A stretch of DNA of 64,000 nt from the NCBI RefSeq assembly GCF_024172125.1, contig NZ_JAMZEA010000017.1, positions 175,124 to 239,123 of the forward strand. Direction: 5' to 3'. How positions within the stretch are numbered: the first letter of the stretch is position 1; each line of letters begins with the position of its first letter. Shown here one piece after another: positions 42,197 to 50,220 of the stretch. The translations under genes were made by a program, and so were the position numbers. The DNA is from Actinomadura rupiterrae. Lineage in GTDB: Bacteria; Actinomycetota; Actinomycetes; Streptosporangiales; Streptosporangiaceae. Below the pieces are notes generated by a model, which was not told the origin of the DNA, did no database searches, and saw nothing but the letters and a program-made list of their open reading frames with translations.

Positions 42197-42625
42197 TCAG
42201 CGGACGGGGACGACGGCCATGGCGTCGATCTCGACGAGGAAGTCCTCGCGGACCAGCCGCGACACCTCGACCAGGGTCGCGGCGGGGGTGATGTGCGCGG
42301 GGACGAACTCGGCGCGGGCGTCGCGGACGGCGCCGACGCCGGTGGCGTCGCGCAGGTAGTAGCCGAGTTTCACCACGTGCTCCCAGGTGGCGCCGGCGTC
42401 GGCGAGGACGGTCTGGATGTTGCGGAACACCTGGCGGGTCTGTGCGGCGAGGTCGCCGGGGCCGACGAGGGCCCCGTCGGCGTCGATGGGGACCTGGCCG
42501 CTGACGATGACGAGCCGTCCGGGGACCTCGACGGAGATGCCGTGGCTGTAGCCGGGGCCGGCGGGCAGCGCGGCGGGGTCGATCTGGCGGATGCCGGTCC
42601 CGGCGCGCAGTTCATGATCGCTCAT
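42197..42625 (-). CDS. RidA family protein (YjgF/YER057c/UK114)
   Basis: 142 aa. A trimeric Rid-fold protein: VIVSGQVPIDADGALVGPGD, QTRQVFRNIQTVLADAGATW, HVVKLGYYLRD and FLVEIDAMAVVP. The RidA arginine position is not in the classical GxCR context (VEVSRLVREDFLVEIDA), so deaminase activity is uncertain and it may belong to Rid subgroups with other roles. Stand-alone gene divergent from a HAD phosphatase. Confidence 0.9.
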   Translation of the reverse strand: MSDHELRAGTGIRQIDPAALPAGPGYSHGISVEVPGRLVIVSGQVPIDADGALVGPGDLAAQTRQVFRNIQTVLADAGATWEHVVKLGYYLRDATGVGAVRDARAEFVPAHITPAATLVEVSRLVREDFLVEIDAMAVVPVR

Positions 42626-42748
42626 TGCGCCACGGTAACCGGCCCGTCCGCGTCCCCGCGCCACCGGCCGGGCCGGGCGGCGCAGCACGGCCGGGGGCGT
42701 GGCGGGTCGGGGCGCGAGGGGGCCCGGTGGGCTGCGACAATGATCGGT

Positions 42749-43546
42749 ATGAGCGAGCGCAGGCCGATCGAGTCGTGGCTGACGGACATGGACGGGGTCC
42801 TGGTGCACGAAGGCCACCCGATCCCCGGCGCGGAGGAGTTCCTGCGGCGGCTGACCGCCTCGGGCAAGCGGTTCCTGGTGCTGACCAACAACTCGATCTA
42901 CACGCGGCGGGACCTGTCGGCGCGGCTGCACGCGCTGGGGCTGCCGGTGGCCGAGGAGGCGATCTGGACGTCGGCGCTGGCGACCGCGCAGTTCCTGTCG
43001 GACCAGCGGCCGTCGGGGTCGGCGTATGTGATCGGCGAGGCGGGGCTGACGACGGCGCTGCACGAGGCCGGGTACGTGCTGACCGAGCTGAACCCCGACT
43101 ACGTGGTGCTGGGGGAGACCCGCACCTACAGCTTCTCCTCGATCACGCGCGCGATCCGGCTGATCGAGCGGGGCGCGCGGTTCATCGCGACCAATCCGGA
43201 CCCGATCGGGCCGTCCACCGAGGGGTCGCTGCCGGCGACCGGCGCGGTCGCGGCGATGATCACGCGGGCGACGGGGGTGGAGCCGTACTTCGTCGGCAAG
43301 CCGAACCCGCTGATGATGCGGACGGCGCTGAACCGGGTCGGCGGGCACAGCGAGTCGACGGTGATGATCGGCGACCGGATGGACACCGACGTGCGGGCGG
43401 GGGTCGAGGCGGGGCTGGAGACGATCCTGGTGCTGTCGGGGGTGACGCGCAAGGACGAGGTGGAGCGGTTCCCGTTCCGCGCCTCGCACGTGCTGGACTC
43501 GATCGCCGACGTCGTGGACATGGTCGCGCCCGCGTCCGGTTCCTGA
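42749..43546 (+). CDS. HAD-IIA family hydrolase (NagD-like)
   Basis: 265 aa from ATG at 42749 (ATG at 42740 possible). Motif I in WLTDMDGVLVHEG gives the nucleophile DxD, motif II LTNNS, motif III lysine in FVGKPNPLMM and motif IV MIGDRMDTDVRAG. Cap type C2a, as in NagD/pyridoxal-phosphate or nucleotide phosphatases. Cytosolic phosphatase of unresolved substrate. Followed 22 bp later by the YigZ-like gene. Confidence 0.94.
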   Translation: MSERRPIESWLTDMDGVLVHEGHPIPGAEEFLRRLTASGKRFLVLTNNSIYTRRDLSARLHALGLPVAEEAIWTSALATAQFLSDQRPSGSAYVIGEAGLTTALHEAGYVLTELNPDYVVLGETRTYSFSSITRAIRLIERGARFIATNPDPIGPSTEGSLPATGAVAAMITRATGVEPYFVGKPNPLMMRTALNRVGGHSESTVMIGDRMDTDVRAGVEAGLETILVLSGVTRKDEVERFPFRASHVLDSIADVVDMVAPASGS

Positions 43547-43568
43547 CCGGCGGCCGGGAGGTGCTGCC

Positions 43569-44198
43569 GTGCTGCGCATGATCGCCGTGTCCGGTTCGCA
43601 CGAGCTGGAGGTGCGCCGGTCCCGGTTCCTGTGCACGCTGGCGCGGGTGGCCGACGAGGGCGAGGCGGCCGCGTTCGTCGCGGCGCAGCGCCGCGCGCAC
43701 CGCGACGCCACGCACAACTGCTCGGCGTACGTGGTGGGCGAGCACGGTGAGCTGACCAAGAGCAGCGATGACGGGGAGCCGGCGGGGACGGCGGGGATCC
43801 CGATGCTGGAGGTGCTGGTCCGGCGCGGCCTGACCGGGACGGCGGCGGTGGTGACGCGCTACTTCGGGGGTGTGAAGCTCGGCGCGGGCGGGCTGGTGCG
43901 GGCGTACTCGCAGGCGGTGTCGGAGGCGGTCGACGCGGTCGGGGTGGTGGAGCTGCGTCCGGTCGTGCACGTGGAGGTGACGGTCGGGCCCGCTCTGGCG
44001 GGCCGGTTCCTGGGCGATCTGCACGCGCGCGGTCCGCAGCCGGGGGACGTCCGGTACGGCGATGCGGTCCACGCGCGGGTGTCGGTCCCGGCGGACGGCC
44101 TGGAGGACTTCACCGCGTGGGCGGCCGAGGTGAACGCCGGGCAGGCGCGGCTGCGGACGGTCGGCACCGGCCACACCGAGGTCCCCGTCCCCTCCTAG
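43569..44198 (+). CDS. YigZ/IMPACT family protein
   Basis: 209 aa, GTG at 43569 (ATG at 43578 is an alternative). The UPF0029 hallmark is complete: DGEPAGTAGIPMLEVL and VTRYFGGVKLGAGGLVRAYS. The N-terminal half binds RNA in related proteins and the C-terminal DUF1949 domain is present (VEVTVGPALAGRFLGDLHAR). Probable role in translation or stress regulation, by family only. Confidence 0.94.
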   Translation: MLRMIAVSGSHELEVRRSRFLCTLARVADEGEAAAFVAAQRRAHRDATHNCSAYVVGEHGELTKSSDDGEPAGTAGIPMLEVLVRRGLTGTAAVVTRYFGGVKLGAGGLVRAYSQAVSEAVDAVGVVELRPVVHVEVTVGPALAGRFLGDLHARGPQPGDVRYGDAVHARVSVPADGLEDFTAWAAEVNAGQARLRTVGTGHTEVPVPS

Positions 44199-44250
44199 CC
44201 GGAAGGTGCCGGGGTCGTCCGCGCCGGCTCGGTGGATCGGATGCGGCGGT

Positions 44251-45213
44251 TCAGGCGCGGCGGTGCCGTCCGGCCGGGCCGCCCGCCTCGGAAGGGCCTG
44301 CGTTCCCCGGCGCGCCTGCCGGACCGTACTGCCGGTCTGGAGCCGCGGGGGCTTGCTGTGCGTGGGGGCCTGCGGGGGCTTGCCGGGTGGAGGGCGCTGC
44401 GGGGCGGGGCTGGCCGACTCGGGCTTGCGGGACGGGCGGGGTGTGCGGGCCGGGGCCGTCCAGGACGGGCAGGTCGGGGACGGTGACGGACGCTCCGGGC
44501 TGCGGCTGCGGCTGCGGGGCGCGGGGTTTTGCGGCGGGGCGGGTGCGTCCGGCGACGGGCATGTCCGCGCCGTGTCCATGTCCGTTCCCGTAGCCGCCCG
44601 CGGGTGCGGGTGCGGGGGTGCCGAGGACGAGGGGGCCGAGCGGGTCCCAGCGGCGCAGGCGTTCCACCGCCGGGGTGAGGGGCCGGGCGGCGAGCAGGGA
44701 CACGGCGGAGGCGGCGGTGAGGCCGACCAGGAAGCCGGCGGCGACGTCGTGGGGGTAGTGGACGCCGACGAACACGCGGGAGAACGCCATCAGCGCGGCC
44801 AGCGGCAGGACGTAGGGGGCCAGGGCGCGCCAGGCGATGAGCAGCGCGGCGGCCGATCCGGCGGCGATGGTGGCGTGGTTGCTGGGGAAGGACCAGTCGC
44901 CGGGGGCGGGGCAGGCGGCGATGTTCATGGCGTGCGGGACGGCGCGGCAGGGGCGTTCCTCCTGCAGGACGTCCTTGGCGTTGGAGCTGGCCAGGTAGGC
45001 GCAGGCCATCGCGACCGGGGCGAGCAGCGCCAGCGCCATCGAGCGCGCGTCGCGGGTGCGGGCGCGCCACCAGCCCGCGGCGAACAGCGCGACGAACGCC
45101 AGCAGGCCCGCGTCGGTGCCGACCTCGGCGACGGTGTGCACCCAGCCGGGCGTGCCGTGCGCGAACTCGGTGATCGACCGGTACACCTCGACGCTGATTC
45201 CCGGTGCTCGCAT
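44251..45213 (-). CDS. PAP2-family membrane phosphatase with long disordered tail
   Basis: 320 aa from ATG at 45213 (AAGGGGGAGC upstream). Five to six helices in residues 30-185. Phosphatase motifs: KDVLQEERP (KxxxxxxRP), FPSNHAT (PSxH) and SRVFVGVHYPHD (SRxxxxxHxxxD), all complete. Residues 190-320 are Pro/Ala/Gly/Gln-rich and likely cytosolic and disordered. It would dephosphorylate lipid phosphates such as undecaprenyl pyrophosphate or phosphatidate. A PhoP-box-like direct repeat lies about 100 bp upstream, which fits control by phosphate supply. Confidence 0.9.
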   Translation of the reverse strand: MRAPGISVEVYRSITEFAHGTPGWVHTVAEVGTDAGLLAFVALFAAGWWRARTRDARSMALALLAPVAMACAYLASSNAKDVLQEERPCRAVPHAMNIAACPAPGDWSFPSNHATIAAGSAAALLIAWRALAPYVLPLAALMAFSRVFVGVHYPHDVAAGFLVGLTAASAVSLLAARPLTPAVERLRRWDPLGPLVLGTPAPAPAGGYGNGHGHGADMPVAGRTRPAAKPRAPQPQPQPGASVTVPDLPVLDGPGPHTPPVPQARVGQPRPAAPSTRQAPAGPHAQQAPAAPDRQYGPAGAPGNAGPSEAGGPAGRHRRA

Positions 45214-45311
45214 GCTCCCCCTTCTCGTCCGGGCGCCGCCTCCTGACCCGGGGCGGCGCGGTCCCGAGGGGCGGCCCCGGGAACCTGTTGATCATCTATC
45301 AGACGGCGGGA

Positions 45312-45333
45312 GTTCACGCTGTGTTCACGACAA
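45312..45333. promoter_or_regulatory. PhoP-box-like direct repeat
   Basis: GTTCACGCTGT followed directly by GTTCACGACAA, two 11-nt units sharing GTTCACG. This matches the spacing and core of the actinomycete PHO box (11-nt direct repeats around GTTCACC). It lies in the 279-bp gap between the divergent PAP2 phosphatase and DUF1707 genes. A separate dyad, GTCCC-GTTTT-GGGAC, is at 45353-45367. Confidence 0.55.
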
Positions 45334-45492
45334 CGCGACCTAAGTCACTGCTGTCCCGTTTTGGGACGGTCCGGTCGGTCACGCGGGGCGCGCGGTACAT
45401 CGAAAGCAGTACGGCCGGTTCGTCACCGCCGACGATGCCCGCGCCGGGGTGCCGGGGCGAGACTGGGGGAGAGCCGTCCGAGCAGGAGAAAC

Positions 45493-45972
45493 ATGACCCA
45501 GCCGCCCGTCCAGCCGCCTTTTCCGCCGCCTGCCGGTCCGTCCGCGCGGACCGGTGTGCGCGCCGATGACCGGGAGCGCGACGCGACCGCCGAACGCCTC
45601 GGGGACGCGCTCGCCGACGGCGCGCTGTCGGCCGCCGAGTACCAGGCGCGCCTGGACCGGGCGCTCGGCGCCGCCACCCGCGACGAGCTGGACGCCCTCA
45701 CCGCCGATCTGCCCGAGTCGCGCAGCGCGGCGGTCCGGGCGGCGGCGCACGCGGCGACCGAGCGGCGGCTCGCCGACCGGCTGCGGTGGCGCAAGGAGAT
45801 CGGCTACTGGGCCGGCGGCGCGGTGATCATGAACGTGCTGTGGGCGGCGGGGTCGCTGAGCTCGGGCCGCGCAGAGGACTACTGGCCCGCCTGGCCGCTG
45901 GGGATCTGGGGCGCGATCCTGCTGTCGTATGTGTTCTGGCCCGAACGCGACAAGAAGGACCGCGCCCCCTGA
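45493..45972 (+). CDS. DUF1707 and 2TM-domain protein
   Basis: 159 aa from ATG at 45493 with AGGAGAAAC upstream. After a Pro-rich N-terminus, DUF1707 spans residues 23-75 (VRADDRERDATAERLGDALA, LSAAEYQARLDRALGAATRD). Two membrane helices follow (IGYWAGGAVIMNVLWAAGSL and WPLGIWGAILLSYVFW), and the tail is charged. DUF1707 proteins are widespread in actinomycetes; some affect development or sigma-factor control, but the function is not established. Confidence 0.9.
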   Translation: MTQPPVQPPFPPPAGPSARTGVRADDRERDATAERLGDALADGALSAAEYQARLDRALGAATRDELDALTADLPESRSAAVRAAAHAATERRLADRLRWRKEIGYWAGGAVIMNVLWAAGSLSSGRAEDYWPAWPLGIWGAILLSYVFWPERDKKDRAP

Positions 45973-46095
45973 CCGCGCCGCGGTCGGAACCGTCCGCGCA
46001 GCCCGTCCGCGCCGCCTGAGCAGGCCGTCTGCGCGGCTGGCTCGGGGAAAATCGCGTCGCGGCGGGCGGCCCCGGCCTGGGAGAATGCTCGATTT

Positions 46096-46752
46096 GTGGG
46101 AATCCTGCACATTTTCGATATGGACGGGACGCTGCTGACGGGCTCGACCGCGAGCCTGCAGATCGCCCGTCACACCGGGACCGAGGCGCAGCTGCGCGCC
46201 CTGGAGGCGCGGTTCGCCGCCGAGGAGATCGACACGAAGACGTTCTCGACCGCGCTGTACGCGATCTGGCGGGACGGCCTGACCCCGGCGACGGTCGCGT
46301 CCGCCTACGCCGGCAGCCCGTGGCTGAGCGGGATCGGGGAGGTCTGCGCCGACATCCGGGCGCGCGGGGAGCACTCGCTGGTGATCACGATGTCGCCGGA
46401 CTTCTTCGCGCGGCACCTGCTGGAGCTGGGGTTCGACGAGGTCGTCGCGTCGCGGTTCCCGCCGCTGCCGCTGGCGGGGCCGCCGGAGCCGGGCGACATC
46501 CTCACCCCGGCGGACAAGGTCGCGGTGGCCGACCGGGTCCGCGCCGGGCACGGCCTCGGTGTGGACCGCTGCATCGCCTACGGGGACTCGATGTCGGACG
46601 CGCCGCTGTTCCGGCACCTGCCGCACACGGTGGCGGTGAACGCCGACCACCACCTGGCCGACATCGCGGCGCTGGACTACCGCGGTGACGACCTCGCCGG
46701 CGCCTACGCCCTCGGACGCACCCTGCTCACCCGCGACCACCAGGCACAATGA
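46096..46752 (+). CDS. HAD-IB family phosphatase (SerB-like)
   Basis: 218 aa, GTG start. Motif I HIFDMDGTLLTGSTA (nucleophile DMD), motif II VITMSPDF, motif III lysine in PADKVAVADR and motif IV AYGDSMSDAPLF. C1 cap with helices 30-75, as in phosphoserine/phosphorylethanolamine phosphatases. Substrate uncertain. A hairpin starts 7 bp after the stop. Confidence 0.93.
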   Translation: MGILHIFDMDGTLLTGSTASLQIARHTGTEAQLRALEARFAAEEIDTKTFSTALYAIWRDGLTPATVASAYAGSPWLSGIGEVCADIRARGEHSLVITMSPDFFARHLLELGFDEVVASRFPPLPLAGPPEPGDILTPADKVAVADRVRAGHGLGVDRCIAYGDSMSDAPLFRHLPHTVAVNADHHLADIAALDYRGDDLAGAYALGRTLLTRDHQAQ

Positions 46753-46758
46753 AAAGGG

Positions 46759-46784
46759 GGTGCGGCCCGGACCGGCGCCGCACC
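46759..46784 (+). terminator. Hairpin after the HAD-IB gene
   Basis: GGTGCGGC (46759-46766) pairs with GCCGCACC (46777-46784), a perfect 8-bp stem with a 10-nt loop, preceded by GAAAAGG. No T-tract. Probable terminator of the HAD gene. Confidence 0.5.
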
Positions 46785-46888
46785 GACCCGCCACCGGCCC
46801 CGGGGCCCCGCGCCCCGGCCGCCATCGCCCACCGGCTCCGGGGACGAACGACCTGGTCCCCGGCGTCCCGTCCAGAACGGCCCCGCCC

Positions 46889-47713
46889 GTGCCCGCCACA
46901 TCCCGCATCCCGCTCGACGACCTGCGCGCCGACTGCTCGCGCTGCTTCGGCCTGTGCTGCGTCGTGCTGCCCTTCACCCGGTCCAGCGACTTCGCGCTGA
47001 CCAAGGCCGCCGGGCAGCCCTGCCCGAACCTGGCCGCCGACCACCGCTGCGGCATCCACGCGCGGCTGAAGGACAAGGGGTTCACCGGCTGCACGGTGTA
47101 CGAGTGCCTGGGCGCGGGGCAGAAGCTGTCGCAGCACACCTTCGGCGGGCGCGACTGGCGCGCCCATCCGGAGCTGAGGCCGCTGATGACCGAGGTCTAC
47201 CCGCGGATGCGGCACCTGCACGAGCTGCTGTGGCACCTGCACCACGCCGCCGCGCTCCCCGGCGCCGCGCCCGTCCGCGGCCGGATCGAGCGGATGCTCA
47301 CCGAGCTGGACGACCTCACCCGCCAGGACGCCGGGACGCTGCTCCAGGCGGACCTGCCCGCGCTGCACGCGGCCGCCGCGGACCTGCTGCGCACCGCCGG
47401 CCGGCTGGAACGCCGCCGCCACAACCCGAAACCCCGCGACCACCAGCGCGCCGACCTCACCGGACGCGACCTGCGCGGCGCGGACCTGAAGGCGGCGGAC
47501 CTGCGCGGCGCGCTGCTCATCGGCGCCGACCTCACCCGCGCCGACCTGCGGCACGCGGACCTGCTGGGCGCCGACCTGCGCGCGACCGTCCTGGACGGCG
47601 CGGACCTGTCCTCGGCGCTGTTCCTCACCCAGCCGCAGCTCAACGCCGCCCGCGGCGACACCGCCACCCGCATCCCCACCGACCTGACCCGCCCCTCGCA
47701 CTGGACGCCCTGA
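46889..47713 (+). CDS. Cysteine-cluster (YkgJ-like) protein fused to pentapeptide repeats
   Basis: 274 aa from GTG at 46889; in-frame extensions upstream are Pro-rich and cross the terminator. Residues 10-90 carry DCSRCFGLCCVVLPF, NLAADHRCGIHARLKDKGFT and TVYECLGAG: a CxxCxGLCC plus C...C pattern typical of Zn/Fe-S binding YkgJ-like domains. Residues 95-185 are helical. Residues 190-250 are A(D/N)LxG pentapeptide repeats (ADLTGRDLRGADLKAADLRG, LIGADLTRADLRHADLLGAD), a short right-handed beta-helix. The fusion is found in actinomycetes; no activity is known. Confidence 0.88.
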   Translation: MPATSRIPLDDLRADCSRCFGLCCVVLPFTRSSDFALTKAAGQPCPNLAADHRCGIHARLKDKGFTGCTVYECLGAGQKLSQHTFGGRDWRAHPELRPLMTEVYPRMRHLHELLWHLHHAAALPGAAPVRGRIERMLTELDDLTRQDAGTLLQADLPALHAAAADLLRTAGRLERRRHNPKPRDHQRADLTGRDLRGADLKAADLRGALLIGADLTRADLRHADLLGADLRATVLDGADLSSALFLTQPQLNAARGDTATRIPTDLTRPSHWTP

Positions 47714-48001
47714 CCCGCCCGGGCCGGCGCCCGCTGATCGCGGCCCCTGATCGGCTCATGGCCGATCGGTGCGCCGCTGGGACCGCGCCGGCGGCGTCTC
47801 GGGTCGCGCCTGCCGCGCGCGGGTCGACGACGGTGGTGCACGAGCCGCGCCGGGGTGATCTCCGAGCCGGGGAGGTTCCGGGCGCCAGGCATGCGACAAC
47901 CGAGGCGTGCAACGGCCAAGCGTGCGACGACCGGGCGCGCCCGAGGGGCGCGTCCGATGACCGGGGTGCCGCGTTGGTGTCGCGTTCTCGCGGGTCGGGT
48001 G
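47714..48001. repeat. Gap downstream of recombinase 2, with a triple 16-bp degenerate repeat
   Basis: No supportable gene in 288 bp. 47887-47934 holds three consecutive 16-bp units: AGGCATGCGACAACCG, AGGCGTGCAACGGCCA and AGCGTGCGACGACCGG, sharing a GC(A/G)TGC(G/A)AC core. They lie just beyond the stop of the tyrosine recombinase and could be arm-type sites or chance low complexity. Confidence 0.4.
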
Positions 48002-49150
48002 TCAGGGGGTGTCGGTGGCTTGGACGCGGCCGAGGAGGGGGTGGACGCGCATCGCGGCCTCCAGCTCGCCGGGGAGCTCGTCGCGGTAGCGGCCGAGGGT
48101 GGACAGGTCGGCGTGGCCGAGGACGCGGCGGACGGCGTCCATGTCGGTCGCGGCGGCGAGCAGGTGGGTGGCGGTGGTGTGGCGCAGGCCGTGCGGGGTG
48201 ACGGTGCGGCGGTGCTCGGGGTCGACGCGGGCCTGGACGCGGTCGATGACGGCCTGCACGTCGCCGCGGGCGAGGCGGTTGCCGCGCCAGGACAGCAGCA
48301 GCGCCTTGGGTTCGCGGCCGCGGTCGAGCAGGGGGCGCCCGCCGGCGAGGTAGGCGTCCAGGACATCGGCGACGGGGCGGGGGAGCGGGACGTCGCGGGT
48401 GCGGCCGCCCTTGCCGAAGATCCGCCAGTAGCGGACGCCGGCGTTGACGAAGAAGTCCTCGGCGTTGGCGCGGGTCAGCTCCGACACGCGGGGCCCGACG
48501 GCGGCGAGCAGCAGCACGATCAGCGCGTCGCGCAGTTCGGTGCGCTGGTCGGAGCGTCCGGCGGCGGGCGGGGCGGGGGAGTCGGCCAGGCCGCGCGCGG
48601 CGCCGACGAGCCCGCCGGCCTGCTCGGCGGTGAGCGCCCGTCGCTCGGCGCGGAGCCCGCCGCGGTGCTTGGGGCGGACGGTCGCGGCGGCCATCGGGTT
48701 CAGGTGCACCCAGCCGGACACCACCGCGTGGCGGAACAGCGCCGACACCGACCGGCGGAACCGCGCCTGCGAGGCGGCGCTCTGCACCGCACCCCCCGCC
48801 CGCCGCTCCTGGGACGGTCCGGCGCCGCCGCTGCGCGAGGGTCGAGGGGCGCCCGTGCGGGGGGCGGTGCGGGGGTCGGTGGTGCGGCGTCCGTCGGGTT
48901 TGCGCGCGAACTTCAGCAGCGTCTCGTCGACGTCCTCGCCGGTGAGGTCGTCCAGGACGCGGTCGGGTCCGGCGAGTTCGGCGAAGGTGTGCACGTCGCG
49001 GGCGTACACCTCGGCGGTGGCGGGGGCCAGCGCCCCGGTGGAGCATTTGGCCCGCACCATCTCGGCGTAGCGGTCGACCGCCTCCGCCACCGTCAGCCGC
49101 TGCACATCGGTGGGTCGCACCCGCCGGACGTTACCGCCCGCCACCGACAA
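48002..49150 (-). CDS. Tyrosine recombinase (XerC/D-type) with disordered insertion
   Basis: 382 aa with GTG start at 49150 (later starts near VRPTDVQRLT possible). Catalytic set intact: R221 (GPRVSEL), K247 (FGKGGRTR), H320 and R323 (TPHGLRHTT), H346 (LGHADLSTL), Y355 (GRYRDE). The core-binding domain (residues 20-155) is split by a Gly/Arg/Pro/Ser-rich insertion at about 85-127. Length without it equals XerC/XerD. Not next to phage genes. A mini-ORF and a strong palindrome lie directly upstream on the same strand. Confidence 0.88.
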   Translation of the reverse strand: MSVAGGNVRRVRPTDVQRLTVAEAVDRYAEMVRAKCSTGALAPATAEVYARDVHTFAELAGPDRVLDDLTGEDVDETLLKFARKPDGRRTTDPRTAPRTGAPRPSRSGGAGPSQERRAGGAVQSAASQARFRRSVSALFRHAVVSGWVHLNPMAAATVRPKHRGGLRAERRALTAEQAGGLVGAARGLADSPAPPAAGRSDQRTELRDALIVLLLAAVGPRVSELTRANAEDFFVNAGVRYWRIFGKGGRTRDVPLPRPVADVLDAYLAGGRPLLDRGREPKALLLSWRGNRLARGDVQAVIDRVQARVDPEHRRTVTPHGLRHTTATHLLAAATDMDAVRRVLGHADLSTLGRYRDELPGELEAAMRVHPLLGRVQATDTP

Positions 49151-49170
49151 CCCGGGCCCGCGACAGGGAA

Positions 49171-49200
49171 AGGGCCCCTCCCGGCGCCGGGAGGGGCCCT
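49171..49200 (-). terminator. Perfect 30-bp palindrome, likely strong hairpin
   Basis: Left arm AGGGCCCCTCCCGGC, right arm its exact complement GCCGGGAGGGGCCCT. No loop is needed to align them; in RNA it would form an extended GC stem. On the minus strand it is followed by TTTCCCTGTC. It sits 15 bp after the stop of the Trp-rich mini-ORF and 20 bp before the recombinase start. The likely role is terminator or attenuator for a short transcript. Confidence 0.65.
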
Positions 49201-49215
49201 GTGTCGACGCGGCGC

Positions 49216-49248
49216 GTCAGGTCCACTGCAACCAGTCGGGCACCCACA
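49216..49248 (-). CDS. Trp-rich 10-codon mini-ORF (MWVPDWLQWT)
   Basis: ATG at 49248, ribosome site GAGAGGCGGAG 5 nt upstream (minus strand), TGA at 49216. The peptide has three Trp in ten residues. A perfect 30-bp palindrome follows 15 bp later. The arrangement of ribosome site, tiny Trp-rich ORF and hairpin looks like a leader peptide/attenuator or an independent small-protein transcript. The next minus-strand gene is the recombinase. Too short for composition tests; the call rests on the ribosome site and hairpin. Confidence 0.5.
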
Positions 49249-49375
49249 TGGCCACTCCGCCTCTCAACGTCTCAGCTCTTGTGGATCCCATCCTGCCGGG
49301 ACGGCCCGGCCCGGCGCATCGTGGCGAGCACGCACTTCCCGCAGCGCCCTGCGCGGACGCCACCGAGGCGTCCCC

Positions 49376-50110
49376 TCACCCTTGCAGGATCCGTTCCCGC
49401 AGCCGCGCGGTCACCTCGTCCCCGACACCGAGGCGGTCACCGACATACCCCTGCACGGACCCGTAGCGTCCGGTGAGGTCGGTCAGGAAGTGCCGCATCA
49501 CGTCGGCGGGGGCGCGCCCGTACCCGGGCCAGCGCAGCTCGCGGCCGGGGTTGTCGGCGCGCCAGTCGGCGACGAACCGGTCGGTCGCCAGCTCGGTCAG
49601 GGCGAAGTCGGCGAGGATGTCGGCCTCGTCCACCCCGGCCAGCGACAGCAGCAGCGCCGCGACCATGCCGGTGCGGTCCTTGCCGGCGGCGCAGTGGAAC
49701 GCGACCGGCCCCTCGGCGGCGGCGACGACCTCCAGGACGGCCGCGAGCTCCTTCACGCCGTCCTCGGCGACCTCGGCGAACTTGCCGGCCAGGTACCGCC
49801 ACGGGTCGGCGCCGGGGTCGATCTCGGCCTGGTCGTAGGGCCGGTGCTCGATGCTGAGGTTGTGGTAGTCCAGGCCGTCGTAGTGGGGGACGCGCCCGCG
49901 CCGCTCGATCTCCCACGGGTACCGCAGGTCGATGACGGTCGTGACGCCGAGCCCGAGGAACCGGTCCCAGTCCGCGGTGCCGGGGACCAGCTTGCCGAGG
50001 GAGTCGGACCGGTACAGCCGCTCCCAGCCGACGGTGCGTCCGCCGTCGCCGCGGTAGCCGCCCAGGTCCCGGAAGTTGTAGAGCCGCTCGAACGCGATAT
50101 GTCTCCGCAC
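49376..50110 (-). CDS. Tyrosine-protein phosphatase (Tyr_phosphatase3 family)
   Basis: 244 aa from GTG at 50110 (VRRHIAFERLYNFRDLGGYR is the family N-terminus). P-loop FHCAAGKDRTGMVAALLL gives the CX5R catalytic motif. N-terminal NFRDLGGY and DLRYPWEIERRG are the usual substrate-loop motifs. The family dephosphorylates phosphotyrosine and sometimes phosphoinositides. Cytosolic; no kinase neighbour. Confidence 0.93.
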   Translation of the reverse strand: MRRHIAFERLYNFRDLGGYRGDGGRTVGWERLYRSDSLGKLVPGTADWDRFLGLGVTTVIDLRYPWEIERRGRVPHYDGLDYHNLSIEHRPYDQAEIDPGADPWRYLAGKFAEVAEDGVKELAAVLEVVAAAEGPVAFHCAAGKDRTGMVAALLLSLAGVDEADILADFALTELATDRFVADWRADNPGRELRWPGYGRAPADVMRHFLTDLTGRYGSVQGYVGDRLGVGDEVTARLRERILQG

Positions 50111-50220
50111 GCGCGCCACCCTACTGTTCCGTCCCGGAATGCCCCGGCACTGTTCAGGCCGGGAATGTCCCGGCCTGAACAGGCCACGCCGGCGCTGGCG
50201 GTCCCGCACCGGGCTGGGCG

